A stretch of DNA of 64,000 bases, taken from contig NZ_JAHQYI010000001.1 of assembly GCF_019061125.1 (NCBI RefSeq), positions 496,001-560,000 of the forward strand. The letters are read 5' to 3'. The number at the start of each line of letters is the position of its first letter. The stretch's first letter is position 1. Shown here one piece after another: positions 9,100 through 19,286 of this stretch. Both the position numbers and the translations under genes were made by a program. The DNA comes from Microbacterium sp. NC79. Lineage in GTDB: Bacteria; Actinomycetota; Actinomycetes; Actinomycetales; Microbacteriaceae. Below the pieces are notes generated by a model. It was not told the DNA's origin. It ran no database searches and was given only the letters and a program-made list of their open reading frames with translations.

Positions 9100-9154
9100 C
9101 GGCCGCCGCAACACCTCGAGTTTGAGGAGTTGCGGCGGCCGATTCTTGTTTTTT
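9100..9154 (+). terminator. rho-independent terminator
   Basis: A 13-bp GC stem (CGGCCGCCGCAAC pairing with GTTGCGGCGGCCG) is extended by four more pairs after an A-A mismatch, with a six-base loop. It is followed by a T-rich tail ending in TTTTTT. It lies 40 bases after the small-gene stop codon. Confidence 0.9.
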
Positions 9155-9250
9155 GGGGTTTGGGTTTTTGGGGTTTGGGGTTTGGGCTTGGCGGCTGCCG
9201 CGGTTCTGAGGCTGGGGGTTGGGGGATGGTTGGGGGTTTGGGTGCTGGGG
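9155..9250 (+). repeat. G-run tract with two potential G-quadruplexes
   Basis: Right after the terminator, runs of three to five G alternate with short T-rich spacers. The first set (9155-9186) has five runs in a TTTGGGG pattern. The second (9214-9250) has five runs of three to five G. No coding signal is seen in either strand. Confidence 0.6.
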
Positions 9251-9752
9251 TGCTCGAACCATGGGCCAAAGGAGTGGATGGCTTGCGCGCGTATCCGCGT
9301 CTGGCCCATCCGGTTCTGAGTAAGAGGCCTTTGGCTACACAGAATTCGGTGTCCTGGACGGCTGGCCTGATGAGGGCTACTGGCGTGGGCGGCGCGATGG
9401 CTTGGATCGTTCTTGGTTCCTGCCGCCTCTGTCTCTGACGCATCGATGTGAAGTACGGTCATGCGAGGCAAGTCGCAAGTGGGGCCAGAGCGGCGCGTAG
9501 TAATGCCAGCGAGGCGGGCCCGTCGCGTTGGTGTTTCAGTCCGGCGACGGGTGTCGAGCGGGATGCTCAGAGGGTGTATTGCGCATTGGGCCGAAGCGCG
9601 GCCACATGATCCATGTGGCCGCCGGGACGATCGCCGTGGTGTCGCGGTAACTCGTCGGACTCGGCTCCTCCACAATCTCAATCCGCAGCGTCTTGTCCAC
9701 ATCTTCTTTCGAACCTATTTACCAATGTCGGTGGCTGGTGAGAGAATAAGAC
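9251..9752. other. intergenic region without recognisable gene
   Basis: About 500 bases between the G-rich tract and the HNH gene hold only short overlapping open frames with no family resemblance or ribosome-binding site. A TTCGAAC half-site at 9707-9713 recalls half of an actinobacterial SOS box, but the matching half is absent. I see nothing else to annotate. Confidence 0.5.
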
Positions 9753-11612
9753 ATGGCAACTTTAGGCGACATTGCGGAGCTGATTCCCACTCTTTGTGGG
9801 CATGACGCTTCCGCTGTCGCGTGCTCGTGCGGCGAGAATTCTGCCGCACATTCTGGTGGTCATGCGGGTGTGACGGCAGCGGAGTTCGAGGCGCTGATGC
9901 TGGGCATGAATGACGCGGAGATTCACGCGATCATGCAAGAGAGCGCCGCCGTCGAGCGACAGGTTGCCCTATTGCGGCAGATCGCGACGGGCATCGCATC
10001 TGCGCGGTCCGCGCGTGCGTTTGGGCATGGCGGTCTCGCCGCAAAGCGCGGACACCGCTCGGCAGTGTCGCTGGTGCAAGAGATTCTGGGGGTTTCACAG
10101 GCCGAGGCCGCCCGTCAGGTGCGGGTGAGTGAGAGCTTGGTTGATGCGACCGGAACCACGGGGCTGCCGGATGCGGTCGTCGGCGTTGGAGAACGCGAAC
10201 CCGATACGCGCAGCGGCGGGCACGACGATGGTGCCGGCGGTGCAAACGGTGACGGTAGTGACGACGATGGTGATGGTTCCGGGGCTACCGGCGACGAAGC
10301 TGGCGTATCCGCGGTGTGTCAGCCGCGTGCATGGCATGAACCGCTTCGCGTCGCGTTGCGAGACCAGGCGCTGTCGAACGCGCAGTTCGACACGATTCGC
10401 ACCGGACTCGGTGAACCACCCCGCATGCCCCGAGACGCTGACGGCAACCCCCTCCCGATCCTGGTGAAGAAGACTGCCGCGCCCACATGTGGTGAATGCG
10501 GCGCCGGCGATTGCGGCCACAGTGGCGGCGACGCTGGGGGAGTCTGCAATCACGACCGTGATGGCTCTAGCGATCTCATCGGCGACACCGTGATGGTCGA
10601 ATACACGCCGACCGTCGAAGAAGCAGACGCATTTGATGCAGCAGCCCGCGAGGCGTGGAGTCTGGCCGCCGAGCAACTTGTTGTGGAAGCGCGTGTTCGC
10701 ACGATCAAAGATCTGCTCGCGCACGCCCGATTCATGCGAGACCAACTCGACCCTGAGGGTGCCAAGCGTCGATTCGATGAGCGCTATGAGGCGCGGTCGT
10801 TTCGGATGTTCCAAACCGACACCGGCGCCACCCGCGTCATATGGACTCTCGATGACCAGACGGCACTGTTGATCGCCGCGGCCCACGATGCGGCTCTGCG
10901 CCCGCGCCGCGGCGGCCCCCGCTTCGTCGACTCGGCCGAAATTGAGAGAGCCGCCGCGCTCGCTAAAGACCCACGCACAAACGAACAACTTGCGAGCGAC
11001 CTGATGACTGACATCGTGCGCGCCGGAATCCTCGCCGACGCGAAAAGCGTGTTCGGTACCCGTCAAGCGGGCGTCCGCCTCGTCCAGGTCATCGACGACC
11101 ACGGCCATCGCGCACCCGTCGCATACACCGAAGACCGACTCACCGTGCTTCCCGGCGGAGTCGCCGACCAGCACCTCTGCAACAGCGAAAGCATCCACGC
11201 GACGTTTGACGCGAGCGGCAACCCGCTCAACCTCGGCCGATCAGTTCGAAAGTTCACTGCGGCGCAGAAAACCGTCCTCGCGATCCGTGATGGCGGCTGC
11301 CGGTGGCCCAATTGCGACCGTCCAGCGTCCTACACCGAAGCCCACCACATCGACCCGTGGGAAGAGGGCGGAACCACCGATATCGACCGCGGCATCCTGC
11401 TCTGTCAGTACCACCATCTCAACGTCCACAACAATAAATGGCGCATAACTCGGCAGGGTAAGGGCGATTTCACCCTTACCCACCCCGACCATCCGCCGCA
11501 GCCACTGCCCGCTCGGGCAGCCCTCGAGTATGCGTTCCAAGACATCGCTCTGCCCGATCCCCGCTTCCGACAAACCTCGTCACCACCCACACGAGAATCG
11601 GCAGCCGCATGA
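9753..11612 (+). CDS. DUF222 / 13E12-type HNH endonuclease domain protein
   Basis: This 619-residue protein has the DUF222 (13E12 repeat) architecture. A helical N-terminal region includes the conserved LARQ-like segment 'AEAARQVRVSESLV', and a C-terminal HNH nuclease domain lies at about residues 513-562. The HNH core is visible as CRWPNCDRPASYTEAHHIDP followed by LLCQYHHLNVHNN. This gives the Cys zinc ligands and the His-His/Asn/His catalytic ββα-metal set. Two Gly/Asp-rich insertions (residues about 150-190 and 250-275) lengthen the protein beyond many relatives. One of them contains a Cys/His cluster (CGECGAGDCGHSGG). Members are abundant and multicopy in actinobacterial genomes, with no settled function beyond predicted DNA cleavage. 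Confidence 0.88.
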   Translation: MATLGDIAELIPTLCGHDASAVACSCGENSAAHSGGHAGVTAAEFEALMLGMNDAEIHAIMQESAAVERQVALLRQIATGIASARSARAFGHGGLAAKRGHRSAVSLVQEILGVSQAEAARQVRVSESLVDATGTTGLPDAVVGVGEREPDTRSGGHDDGAGGANGDGSDDDGDGSGATGDEAGVSAVCQPRAWHEPLRVALRDQALSNAQFDTIRTGLGEPPRMPRDADGNPLPILVKKTAAPTCGECGAGDCGHSGGDAGGVCNHDRDGSSDLIGDTVMVEYTPTVEEADAFDAAAREAWSLAAEQLVVEARVRTIKDLLAHARFMRDQLDPEGAKRRFDERYEARSFRMFQTDTGATRVIWTLDDQTALLIAAAHDAALRPRRGGPRFVDSAEIERAAALAKDPRTNEQLASDLMTDIVRAGILADAKSVFGTRQAGVRLVQVIDDHGHRAPVAYTEDRLTVLPGGVADQHLCNSESIHATFDASGNPLNLGRSVRKFTAAQKTVLAIRDGGCRWPNCDRPASYTEAHHIDPWEEGGTTDIDRGILLCQYHHLNVHNNKWRITRQGKGDFTLTHPDHPPQPLPARAALEYAFQDIALPDPRFRQTSSPPTRESAAA

Positions 11613-11639
11613 TCACCCGCAACCCCATCGCCGCGCCAC

Positions 11640-12015
11640 CCCGCCATCGCGCGGCCGGCGCAGTGAGCGGGTTGTTGACGCCAAGTCGGCCTTGCCGCCA
11701 CCCCGCCACCCCGCCACCCCGCCACCCCGCCACCCCGCCATCGCGCGGCCGGCGCGGCGCGGCGGAGTGAGCGGGTTGTTGACGCCAAGTCGGCCTTGTC
11801 GCGACCCCGCGACCCCGCGACCCCGCGACCCCGCCACCCCGCCATCGCGCGGCCGGCGCGGCGCGGCGGAGTGAGCGGGTTGTTGACGCCAAGTCGGCCT
11901 TGTCGCGACCCCGCGACCCCGCGACCCCGTGACCCCGCCACCCCGCGACCCCGCCACCCCGCGACCCCGCGACCCCGCCACCCCGCCATCGCGCGGCCGG
12001 CGCGGCGCGGCGGAG
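11640..12015 (+). repeat. composite 8-bp / 104-bp tandem repeat array
   Basis: An 8-bp unit, (G or C)ACCCCGC, is iterated in three tracts at roughly 11695-11742, 11795-11843 and 11905-11987. The tracts are separated by a conserved block beginning CCATCGCGCGGCCGGCG at 11644, 11738, 11842 and 11986. The block ends in a GTGAGCGGGTTGTTGACGCC segment at 11663, 11767 and 11871. The last three segment starts are exactly 104 bp apart. The fourth block copy is truncated. Both strands are open in several frames through the array, which is a side effect of the repeat composition. Confidence 0.9.
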
Positions 12016-12460
12016 GCGCGTAGCGGAGGTACGTGGAGTGGGACGGGGACCGACGTGCCCGCGACCTTCGCGCACTCCACCGAGCATCCGCAACTCATGA
12101 ACCGCATCCGACTCTCCCTCGCACGCCGTGCACTTCACCCAACAAAATCAACGTGGGAATCAGGACGACCGATTCCATCCCCGCAACCATCGCCCTGCCT
12201 CTGTAGCACGTGGCCCCGATCCGTCATCACCAGCAAGACGGTTGCTTCGAGTTGCTTCGCAACACGATTTGGGTTGCCTGTGAAGCGCGCAAAACCTACG
12301 CAGCCAGCCCACAAAAAACGCTCAAATCTGGCCCATCGAATACCCGAATTCCTTGCGAAAGTCCTCTATCGAGGATGCAATTCTGCGGTGGTCAGACTGA
12401 TTTCCTGCGGATATACGCGACAACCACTTGTTGACCCGATATAGCGAACGTATTTTCGCC
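12016..12460. other. intergenic region upstream of giant surface gene 1
   Basis: No gene is supported here. Open frames run in from the repeat array but lose all regularity and have no ribosome-binding site. The final 100 bases are AT-richer (around GATATAGCGAACGTATTTT at 12438-12456). They probably hold the promoter of the downstream gene, although I cannot fix -35 and -10 boxes. Confidence 0.45.
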
Positions 12461-12543
12461 GTGTCGCCGGGGATTCCTGCCTATGCCCTGGCGACCGCCG
12501 GCGAGTTCTTCGTTGACGGGTAGCAAGCGAAGGAATCCTTCCC
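12461..12543 (+). promoter_or_regulatory. conserved leader shared by both giant surface genes
   Basis: This 83-nt segment aligns almost without gaps to 19548-19632 upstream of the second giant gene. Shared blocks are GTGTCGC, GGGA.TCCTG, a CGCCGGCG palindrome (12496-12503), TAGCAA/CAGCAA, and the ribosome-binding region CGAAGGAATC. Conservation outside the ribosome-binding site suggests a shared regulatory sequence, such as a promoter-proximal operator or structured leader. No known riboswitch family was recognised. Confidence 0.6.
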
Positions 12544-15500
12544 ATGTCGAACTCGCGATCTCGATGGTCACTTACACGCAACGACCGACGGACCCACAGT
12601 CCGCAGCCGGGGATACTCGACGTACACCGCCGCAGATACGGCGCCATCGTCGCAGCCATCCTCGCAAGCGGACTCATCGTCGGTGGCTTCGCGCCAGCGG
12701 CAACAGCCGCGGCCCCGCCACCGTCGTCGACCCAACCGGCCGCAAACGACACGGCAACACCATCGCCATCGCCAGATCCATCCCAGAGCGCGGATCCTTC
12801 GCCCGAGCCCTCAGGCACACCCAACCCGGTGACGACGGCAGATCCCACACCCACAGGCGCGGCACCAACGCCATCCCAGCCACCGACGGAACCTGAACCC
12901 ACAGGCGCACCCGAGCCGGAGCCGACCCCAGACCCGTCACCCGAGCCAACCGGCGCCGCACCAACCGCCGTGCCACGTCCGACTCCTTCCGCCGACCCCT
13001 CACCGGAGTCGACCCCAGCCCTGCCCAGCCTCATGGCACTCCTCCCCGGCTGCGTACCCGCCGCAGGTGACCCCTGTGGCTCGATTAGCCTCTCCGTCGT
13101 CATTAACGGAGGAACTGCAACGGTCGACAACTGGACGGCAAGCGCCACCGAAGTCGAATCGACCGACTTCCACAACCTGCCAACCAACAACACGCCGATC
13201 TCCGTCGAACGTGGCTTCACGTACCAAATCGACATCTCCGCAGTCGACAACGCACTCGCCAACAAATACAGCGCAGCGCTGGCCTGCAACGAAAACAGCA
13301 ACCGCGTGAGCTGGGACAGCGCGACACAACGTGTGACGTTCACCAGCAACACGAGTGACAACGGCGAGCCCCGCGCACTCACGTGCACCTACACGTTGAC
13401 GGCGGCAGCATCCACGACGATCACAACCTATGTCGCAGGTGACCGCGACGGTTTGGCAGGCATCGACGGTCTTTCCGGCGCGACACTGCGCATGTGGACA
13501 GGCACCGACGCTGGCCCCGCCGCGCCCATCGCCGAGGACTGGGCACAGTGTATATCGACCGGCGCGGACGGCAAATGTGTCTTCACCGTCCCCGAGGCAA
13601 CAACAACGAATGCAGGCAAACAGTTCTGGATCGTGCCCGAGACAGCACCAGTCGGTTGGCGAATCAACACCGACTTCGCGACCGGCGGCTCTGGCTCGAC
13701 GATCACGAAGTATGCCGCACAGACCGACCCCATTTCAGCGGACCCGCAAGACTCGCGCGTCGACTTCATGATCGGAACCGGCTCCTCCTCCGCGCGCGCT
13801 TCTGGCGGCACCTTCGTGATGTCGCGCGACAACGTGTCACGCGACCCCGCATGTGGTGTCGACGTTGCGCTGCTGTTTGACCTGTCTGGCTCGCTCGCCG
13901 GACAGCTCCCACAGATTAAAGAAGCCGGGTCCGCGATGGTTACGGCGCTGGAAGGAACCAACTCGACAGTCGGCGTGTACACCTTCGCAAGTAACGCCCC
14001 AGCCTCCGCAGGCAGCACCCTGGCGCAAACCCAGGTCTCCACCGCCGCGGGTGCCGATGCCGTGCGAGCTCACATCGACTCGTTCTCGACCCCGACAGGC
14101 GCAACCAACTGGGACCGCGGCCTCAGCCAAATCCCCAACCTCACCTACGACGTCGTCCTCGTCATCACCGATGGCAACCCGACGTTCTACGGCGGCGAAG
14201 AGGGCCCAGGCGACTACACGAGGTTCCGCGAAGTTGAAAACGGCGCACTCTCGGCCAACGAGTTGAAAGCCAACGGAACCCGCATCGTCGCGGTGGGCGT
14301 CGGCGCCGGTATCGGTGGCCCTGCCAACAACCTGGCAGCCATCTCTGGCCCGGTCGCTGACGGCGACTACTTCCAAGAACCCACCTTCGACGCGGCGGCC
14401 GCGGCCGTGCGCAACGCAGCCCTCGGTGACTGCCTCGGCTCGCTGACCATCGTCAAGCAGGTGGTGCCGAACGGCAACGCCGGCGAAGACGTCACCGGCG
14501 CGACCCCCGCGGGTGGCTGGACATTCGACGCGGTATCGCAGACCGCCGGACTCGCCGTCGGAAACGGCGGAACCGGTGCCACGGCTCCCGTCACCGGTGC
14601 GGTGAACTTCCCACTCACCTACACAGGCGGAACCAGCACAGGCACGGTACGAGTCAACGAGCAACTGCCCGCGGGCTACGGCATCGTCACGCAGGGCGGA
14701 ATGAACGCCGTATGTACGGCGACACTGCTCAACGGTGACACCAGTCCGGTGTCGGTGACCAACCAGACCGTCGGCACCAACCCTGCATTCGACGTGCCGG
14801 TTCCGGCCAACGCCTCGGTATCGTGCACGGTCTACAACAAGCCGCAACTCGTCAAGACCAGCATCACGGTCGAGAAGGTATGGACGATCAACGGCGTCGA
14901 ATACTCGAACGCAGAGAACCCCTTCATGAACGAAGGGCTCACCGCATCGCTTTTGCTGGATGGCACCGCACAACCGTGGAACGTGCCGCGCGGCGACATC
15001 GATGAGGGCACCGCCGTCGAGATCAACGAGACCATGACGGCAATGCCCACCGCACTCCCGCAGTGCCGGGTGGCCGGAGTGGAACTTCGTGACTCGGGTG
15101 GTGACGTCGTCTCGATGGCGCTGCCATTCGACGTCGAGCTCGACGCCGACGCTGAAATCAACATGTACACGATCAACAACGTCGTGACATGTGGTTCGCA
15201 ACTGACGCTCATGAAGACAGTCGCAAACGGTAGTGCTTCTCCGAGCGACTGGACCATGACCGCGTACGGCCCCGACTCGGCCATCGCGGGCCCGACCGGC
15301 CCGGCAGGGGTCACCGGCCCCGTCTCGCCGAACGTGCGATACGAGCTCGGTGAGAGTGGCCCGGCAACCTACGTGCAGAGCGTCGCCCCGAACGCCGTGA
15401 TCACACCGCCATCGACCGGTAGCTGGGTGTGTGTTCAGCTCGACGCTCAAGGCAACGTGATTCCTGGATTCAGCGACGGCCTCAACGGCGGTGTGACGGT

Positions 15501-18500
15501 TCCGCTCGGCGCCAGCGTGCGATGCGCGGCGATCAACCGCACCGCATTCCTGGTGCTCGAAAAGCATGTCACGAACGACAACGGCGGCGAAGCCGGCCCC
15601 GCGGACTTCACGCTGACGGCAACGCCTGACGCGCTCGCTGGCCTCTCGGCAAGCACCGTCGTCGGCGACAGCGTCACGAGCCCCGCGAACACCATCACGG
15701 TGCGCCCGGATCACGTCTACACGCTGACCGAATCGGCGGTACCCGGATATGCCTTCAGTAAACTGCAGCAGTGGGTTGGCGGTAGCTGGGTGGATGTCGT
15801 CGCAAACCCCGATCCTGCGGGCTATCCGCAGCAGGACGACGATGGCAACTGGCAGGTGAAGGTGTCGCCGCTGGCGACCGACATCTACCGCTTCGTCAAC
15901 GACGATATGGCGCCAAAGCTCACGCTGATCAAGTCTGTCGTCAATCAGTGGGGCACCGACGCAGAGCCGACCGATTGGACGCTGTACGCATCGTCCAGCG
16001 AGGGCAACTTCAACGGTCAGTCTGGCGTCACCGGCACCGTGCACGCTGGTGTCGGCTACGCGCTCAGTGAGTCGGGAGGAGCAGACGGCTTCAAACTGAC
16101 CGACCTGACATGTACGTCGGGCCTCGTCGGCACCACCGTGACAGCGCAGGTGGGCGAAAACATCACCTGTATCTTCACGAACACCGCGCAGCCCGGCGAG
16201 CTGACGCTCTACAAGGTTGTCAACAACGACAATGGCGGTTCGGCGGTCGAGACCGACTGGGATGGCCTGCTTGAAGCCCGAATGGGCGATGCAGACACCC
16301 TGTACTTCGATCACAGTGAGACGCGCGAAGTCATTCCGGGAACCTACACGCTGAATGAAGGCGAGGGCTCCGCAGGCTACCTGTGGACCGACCTATCCTG
16401 CACTAACCAGCGCCCAGAAATCGCACCCGAAACGGTCGCGATCGAGACCTCACTCGAAGACCCGGTCGTCACTATCGGTGCCGGAGAGCGCTGGACGTGC
16501 TGGTTCACCAACACGTCGCAGAAGCCGCAGCTGACACTGGAGAAGGAGATCATCAACACCGGCGGCGGACTCGCAAGCGCCGATGACTGGACGCTCACCG
16601 CAATGGCCGAAGTCACCCTGATCAGCGGTACCGGAACCATGGTTTCGGAAAACATCGCAGCGATCAGTGGCGAGGCAGTCGCCGACACCCCGATCACCCT
16701 CGGTGAGATGGGTCCGAGCGGCTACACCGCGAGCGACTGGGCATGTCGTGATACCGGCAGCGGCGATCCGATCGCCCTCGATGACGCCCAACTGTGGCTC
16801 GAAATCGGTGAGGACGCCACATGCCGCATCGTGAACACGGCAATACCCGCCACCGGAACCGTCGACAAGCAGGTGACGTCGGCAGTACAGAACGAGGACG
16901 GCACGTGGACGATCGAGTACGAGATCACCGTCACGAACAACTCTGAGTTCTCCGGCTACGAATACAGCCTGTCTGACGAGTTGCAGTACGGCGAAGGCAT
17001 CGACATCATCGACGCGACATGGTCGGGCAACGGTATGACCGATCAGCCATTCGCCGACGACGACACCGCAACGCTCGCCACCGACGAGGTCATTGACCCG
17101 CCGTTTGGCACCGAGGTCTACACGGTGACGGTCAACGCCGACGTGACGGCCGACGCATACGACGACGGAACCACGTGGTGCGACCCGTACGGAAGTGAGG
17201 CTGGCGGGTTCTTGAACACCGCGTACCTCACCGACGACAACGATGGTGGCGAGTCGCACGCGTGTGCAGAACCGTACACGCCGATGGTCGATAAGAGCAC
17301 AGAAAACGTCGTAGACAACGGCGACGGCACCTGGACGCTCACCTACAACCTGACGGTGGTGGCGCCACTGGCACCCGAGGGTGAGACCGTGTTCTACGAC
17401 CTGACCGACGAACTCAACCTGCCAGACGGTGTCGACATGGTGGGCGACGCCACCGCGACGGCCATCGGTTCCACACCCGCACCGACGAACGCATCGTTCG
17501 ACGGCGAAGGCATCTGGACCATCGTCGACAACGGCAGTGTTGGTTCCGAAGCGCATATCTACCAGGTGACGGTGACGCTCAGCACGAGCGAAGAAGCCGT
17601 CAACGCACCGTGGGTATGTCAGCCGGAGGGCGAGGGCATCGCGGTCGGCAACACCGGAACCATCATCTCGGGCAACTACGAAGACTCGGATGATGTGTGC
17701 GACGTGGTGCACTACGACGACGTCTCGATTGACAAGACCGCGGGCCTGGGCGAAGACCAGACCTCGGTTGAGCCGGGCGACACGTTCGACTACGAACTGA
17801 CCGTCACCAACCACGGCACGCGACCCGCGCTTGACGTTCTGGTGACAGACACGTCGATCAACGATCGCCTCGTGATCACGAACATCGCGGTGAGCGCGGG
17901 CCACACCTGGTCGTCGGTGCCAGGCTACGACGCCAATGACGTCGCGGTCATGATCGATGAGATCGGCATCGAGGAGTCGGTGACGATTACCGTGACGGTG
18001 ATGTTCACGCTGCCCGAGGTGACGGATGTGCTCTCCGAAGAGGTCGATCCGCCCGCCCCTGTGCCGATTGAAGAGTTCATTAACGAAGCCTGCGTCGAGA
18101 TGACGGGCGATCAGAACCCGGAGAACGACTGCGACACGGTGACCATTCCGGTTCGCGATGTCGCCGCGGTCGTCAGTGCCGTGTGCGTCGGCGACGCTCC
18201 GTACCTGCATTGGACGGTGGTGAAGTCTGAGACGCTGCGGGATGAGCCCATCAACTTCCTGTGGACGCCGAACACGCCAGGTGCGCACGAGCCGCCGAAC
18301 GTGGAGCTGACGGAACCAGGAGGATCGCTCAGCTGGACTGATGAGATTGAGTGGCCAGGGTCTGCCTTTACACCCCAAGGTGTGAGTATCGACTACCCAG
18401 GATGGCGACTTCTGCGGGCCAGCGACTATGCACCAGGCGGCGGCTTCTACATCCCCGGAACCACGACGGTCATGACGCCGGAAGAGGAAGCAGACTGGGT

Positions 18501-19230
18501 CTTCAACGGCATGATCCTTGACCCCAGCGAGCTGGACTACGCATGGCGGCTGGACTCCACGGTGACATTCTCGGTCAACCCCGAGGTCTCGTTCACCGCG
18601 GTGTATCCGGAGGCGCTGCCAGAGTGTGCTGTGGCTCGTCACTCCGAAGTCCAGGTTGAGAAGACCGCGTCCGTCGAGAAGGCGATGCCAGGTGACACGA
18701 TCAAGTACACGATCGCGGTGCAGAACATCAGTGATGACTCGGCAGCCGACGGTGTGATCATCACGGACGAGATTCCGAGCACGCTGAAGGTAACCGACGT
18801 GACGTGGCCGGGCGAAGACGATGAATCGGTGTTCCCGAACTGGGAGAGCTGTCAGATCGCCGGAGCCAACGCCCAGGGTTACGGTGGCATGCTCACCTGC
18901 ACCCTGTTCGGCCCGCTCCAGCCGGTCGGTGTCGGTACGGCCGTGGCGCCCACGCTGACGCTCACCGCGACGGTGGCAGCCTCGGCTCCTGCCGGGCAAA
19001 TCACCAACGTGGCCATCGTGGATTACCACACGTTCGGTGACCCTGACGATAAGGGCCGCGACAGTGACGACGCCGTGGTCACCATCGGTGCCGCAAATAA
19101 GCCGCCGACACTGCCGGCAACGGGTGAACCCGTGAACGGGCTGTGGCTGCTGCTTGGCCTGATCGGCCTGGTGGGTGGTGCCGGCCTGCTCGTGACCCGC
19201 AGGCAACGAGAGGAGCGCTCGCGGCTATAA
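12544..19230 (+). CDS. giant LPXTG-anchored surface protein with VWA domain
   Basis: The 2228-residue protein begins MSNSRSRWS. An export signal follows at about residues 30-57 (helix YGAIVAAILASGLIVGG and AxA-type site), then a Pro/Thr/Glu spacer to about 160. A von Willebrand A domain spans about 437-628. Its MIDAS motif DLSGS is complete, and the threonine region (TGATNWDRGL) and ITDGNP strand are present. The rest is a stalk of about seven SpaA/DUF5979-like beta modules, each starting with a pattern such as LTLMKTVANG or LTLYKVVNNDNGG, then several DUF11-like modules (about 1440-2180). LPATG lies at 2190-2194, before a hydrophobic helix and a positive tail, so sortase should attach it to the wall. 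The architecture suggests an adhesin or a pilus-tip-like protein. No sortase gene is in view. ATG 12544 has GAAGGA nine bases upstream. Confidence 0.88.
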   Translation: MSNSRSRWSLTRNDRRTHSPQPGILDVHRRRYGAIVAAILASGLIVGGFAPAATAAAPPPSSTQPAANDTATPSPSPDPSQSADPSPEPSGTPNPVTTADPTPTGAAPTPSQPPTEPEPTGAPEPEPTPDPSPEPTGAAPTAVPRPTPSADPSPESTPALPSLMALLPGCVPAAGDPCGSISLSVVINGGTATVDNWTASATEVESTDFHNLPTNNTPISVERGFTYQIDISAVDNALANKYSAALACNENSNRVSWDSATQRVTFTSNTSDNGEPRALTCTYTLTAAASTTITTYVAGDRDGLAGIDGLSGATLRMWTGTDAGPAAPIAEDWAQCISTGADGKCVFTVPEATTTNAGKQFWIVPETAPVGWRINTDFATGGSGSTITKYAAQTDPISADPQDSRVDFMIGTGSSSARASGGTFVMSRDNVSRDPACGVDVALLFDLSGSLAGQLPQIKEAGSAMVTALEGTNSTVGVYTFASNAPASAGSTLAQTQVSTAAGADAVRAHIDSFSTPTGATNWDRGLSQIPNLTYDVVLVITDGNPTFYGGEEGPGDYTRFREVENGALSANELKANGTRIVAVGVGAGIGGPANNLAAISGPVADGDYFQEPTFDAAAAAVRNAALGDCLGSLTIVKQVVPNGNAGEDVTGATPAGGWTFDAVSQTAGLAVGNGGTGATAPVTGAVNFPLTYTGGTSTGTVRVNEQLPAGYGIVTQGGMNAVCTATLLNGDTSPVSVTNQTVGTNPAFDVPVPANASVSCTVYNKPQLVKTSITVEKVWTINGVEYSNAENPFMNEGLTASLLLDGTAQPWNVPRGDIDEGTAVEINETMTAMPTALPQCRVAGVELRDSGGDVVSMALPFDVELDADAEINMYTINNVVTCGSQLTLMKTVANGSASPSDWTMTAYGPDSAIAGPTGPAGVTGPVSPNVRYELGESGPATYVQSVAPNAVITPPSTGSWVCVQLDAQGNVIPGFSDGLNGGVTVPLGASVRCAAINRTAFLVLEKHVTNDNGGEAGPADFTLTATPDALAGLSASTVVGDSVTSPANTITVRPDHVYTLTESAVPGYAFSKLQQWVGGSWVDVVANPDPAGYPQQDDDGNWQVKVSPLATDIYRFVNDDMAPKLTLIKSVVNQWGTDAEPTDWTLYASSSEGNFNGQSGVTGTVHAGVGYALSESGGADGFKLTDLTCTSGLVGTTVTAQVGENITCIFTNTAQPGELTLYKVVNNDNGGSAVETDWDGLLEARMGDADTLYFDHSETREVIPGTYTLNEGEGSAGYLWTDLSCTNQRPEIAPETVAIETSLEDPVVTIGAGERWTCWFTNTSQKPQLTLEKEIINTGGGLASADDWTLTAMAEVTLISGTGTMVSENIAAISGEAVADTPITLGEMGPSGYTASDWACRDTGSGDPIALDDAQLWLEIGEDATCRIVNTAIPATGTVDKQVTSAVQNEDGTWTIEYEITVTNNSEFSGYEYSLSDELQYGEGIDIIDATWSGNGMTDQPFADDDTATLATDEVIDPPFGTEVYTVTVNADVTADAYDDGTTWCDPYGSEAGGFLNTAYLTDDNDGGESHACAEPYTPMVDKSTENVVDNGDGTWTLTYNLTVVAPLAPEGETVFYDLTDELNLPDGVDMVGDATATAIGSTPAPTNASFDGEGIWTIVDNGSVGSEAHIYQVTVTLSTSEEAVNAPWVCQPEGEGIAVGNTGTIISGNYEDSDDVCDVVHYDDVSIDKTAGLGEDQTSVEPGDTFDYELTVTNHGTRPALDVLVTDTSINDRLVITNIAVSAGHTWSSVPGYDANDVAVMIDEIGIEESVTITVTVMFTLPEVTDVLSEEVDPPAPVPIEEFINEACVEMTGDQNPENDCDTVTIPVRDVAAVVSAVCVGDAPYLHWTVVKSETLRDEPINFLWTPNTPGAHEPPNVELTEPGGSLSWTDEIEWPGSAFTPQGVSIDYPGWRLLRASDYAPGGGFYIPGTTTVMTPEEEADWVFNGMILDPSELDYAWRLDSTVTFSVNPEVSFTAVYPEALPECAVARHSEVQVEKTASVEKAMPGDTIKYTIAVQNISDDSAADGVIITDEIPSTLKVTDVTWPGEDDESVFPNWESCQIAGANAQGYGGMLTCTLFGPLQPVGVGTAVAPTLTLTATVAASAPAGQITNVAIVDYHTFGDPDDKGRDSDDAVVTIGAANKPPTLPATGEPVNGLWLLLGLIGLVGGAGLLVTRRQREERSRL

Positions 19231-19242
19231 CGCCCGCACCTG

Positions 19243-19286
19243 AACGGCTAGTGGGGAGCGTCTCAGACGTCTCCCCATTAGCCGTT
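19243..19286 (+). terminator. terminator hairpin after giant surface gene 1
   Basis: A stem of about 20 bp pairs AACGGCTAGTGGGGAG with CTCCCCATTAGCCGTT, with one G-U pair and one bulge. It begins 12 bases after the stop codon. The tail is only weakly T-rich (TTTCTG). Confidence 0.75.

Noticed and set aside
9707..9722. TTCGAACC-ATTTAC considered as an SOS box controlling the HNH gene.
   Set aside because: Only the first half matches the actinobacterial LexA site; the second half is absent.
11640..12015. Repeat array considered as a CRISPR.
   Set aside because: The material between repeats is itself repetitive, unit lengths vary, and no cas genes are near.
11405..12138. Reverse-strand frames of about 165-220 codons with 8-residue Gly/Trp/Arg repeats.
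   Set aside because: An 8-bp repeat gives an 8-residue repeat in every frame. The frames have no start context and follow only the repeat.
12461..12543. Shared leader considered as a cyclic-di-GMP or other known riboswitch.
   Set aside because: The conserved core sequences of the known classes that I could recall are not present; only the duplication itself is secure.
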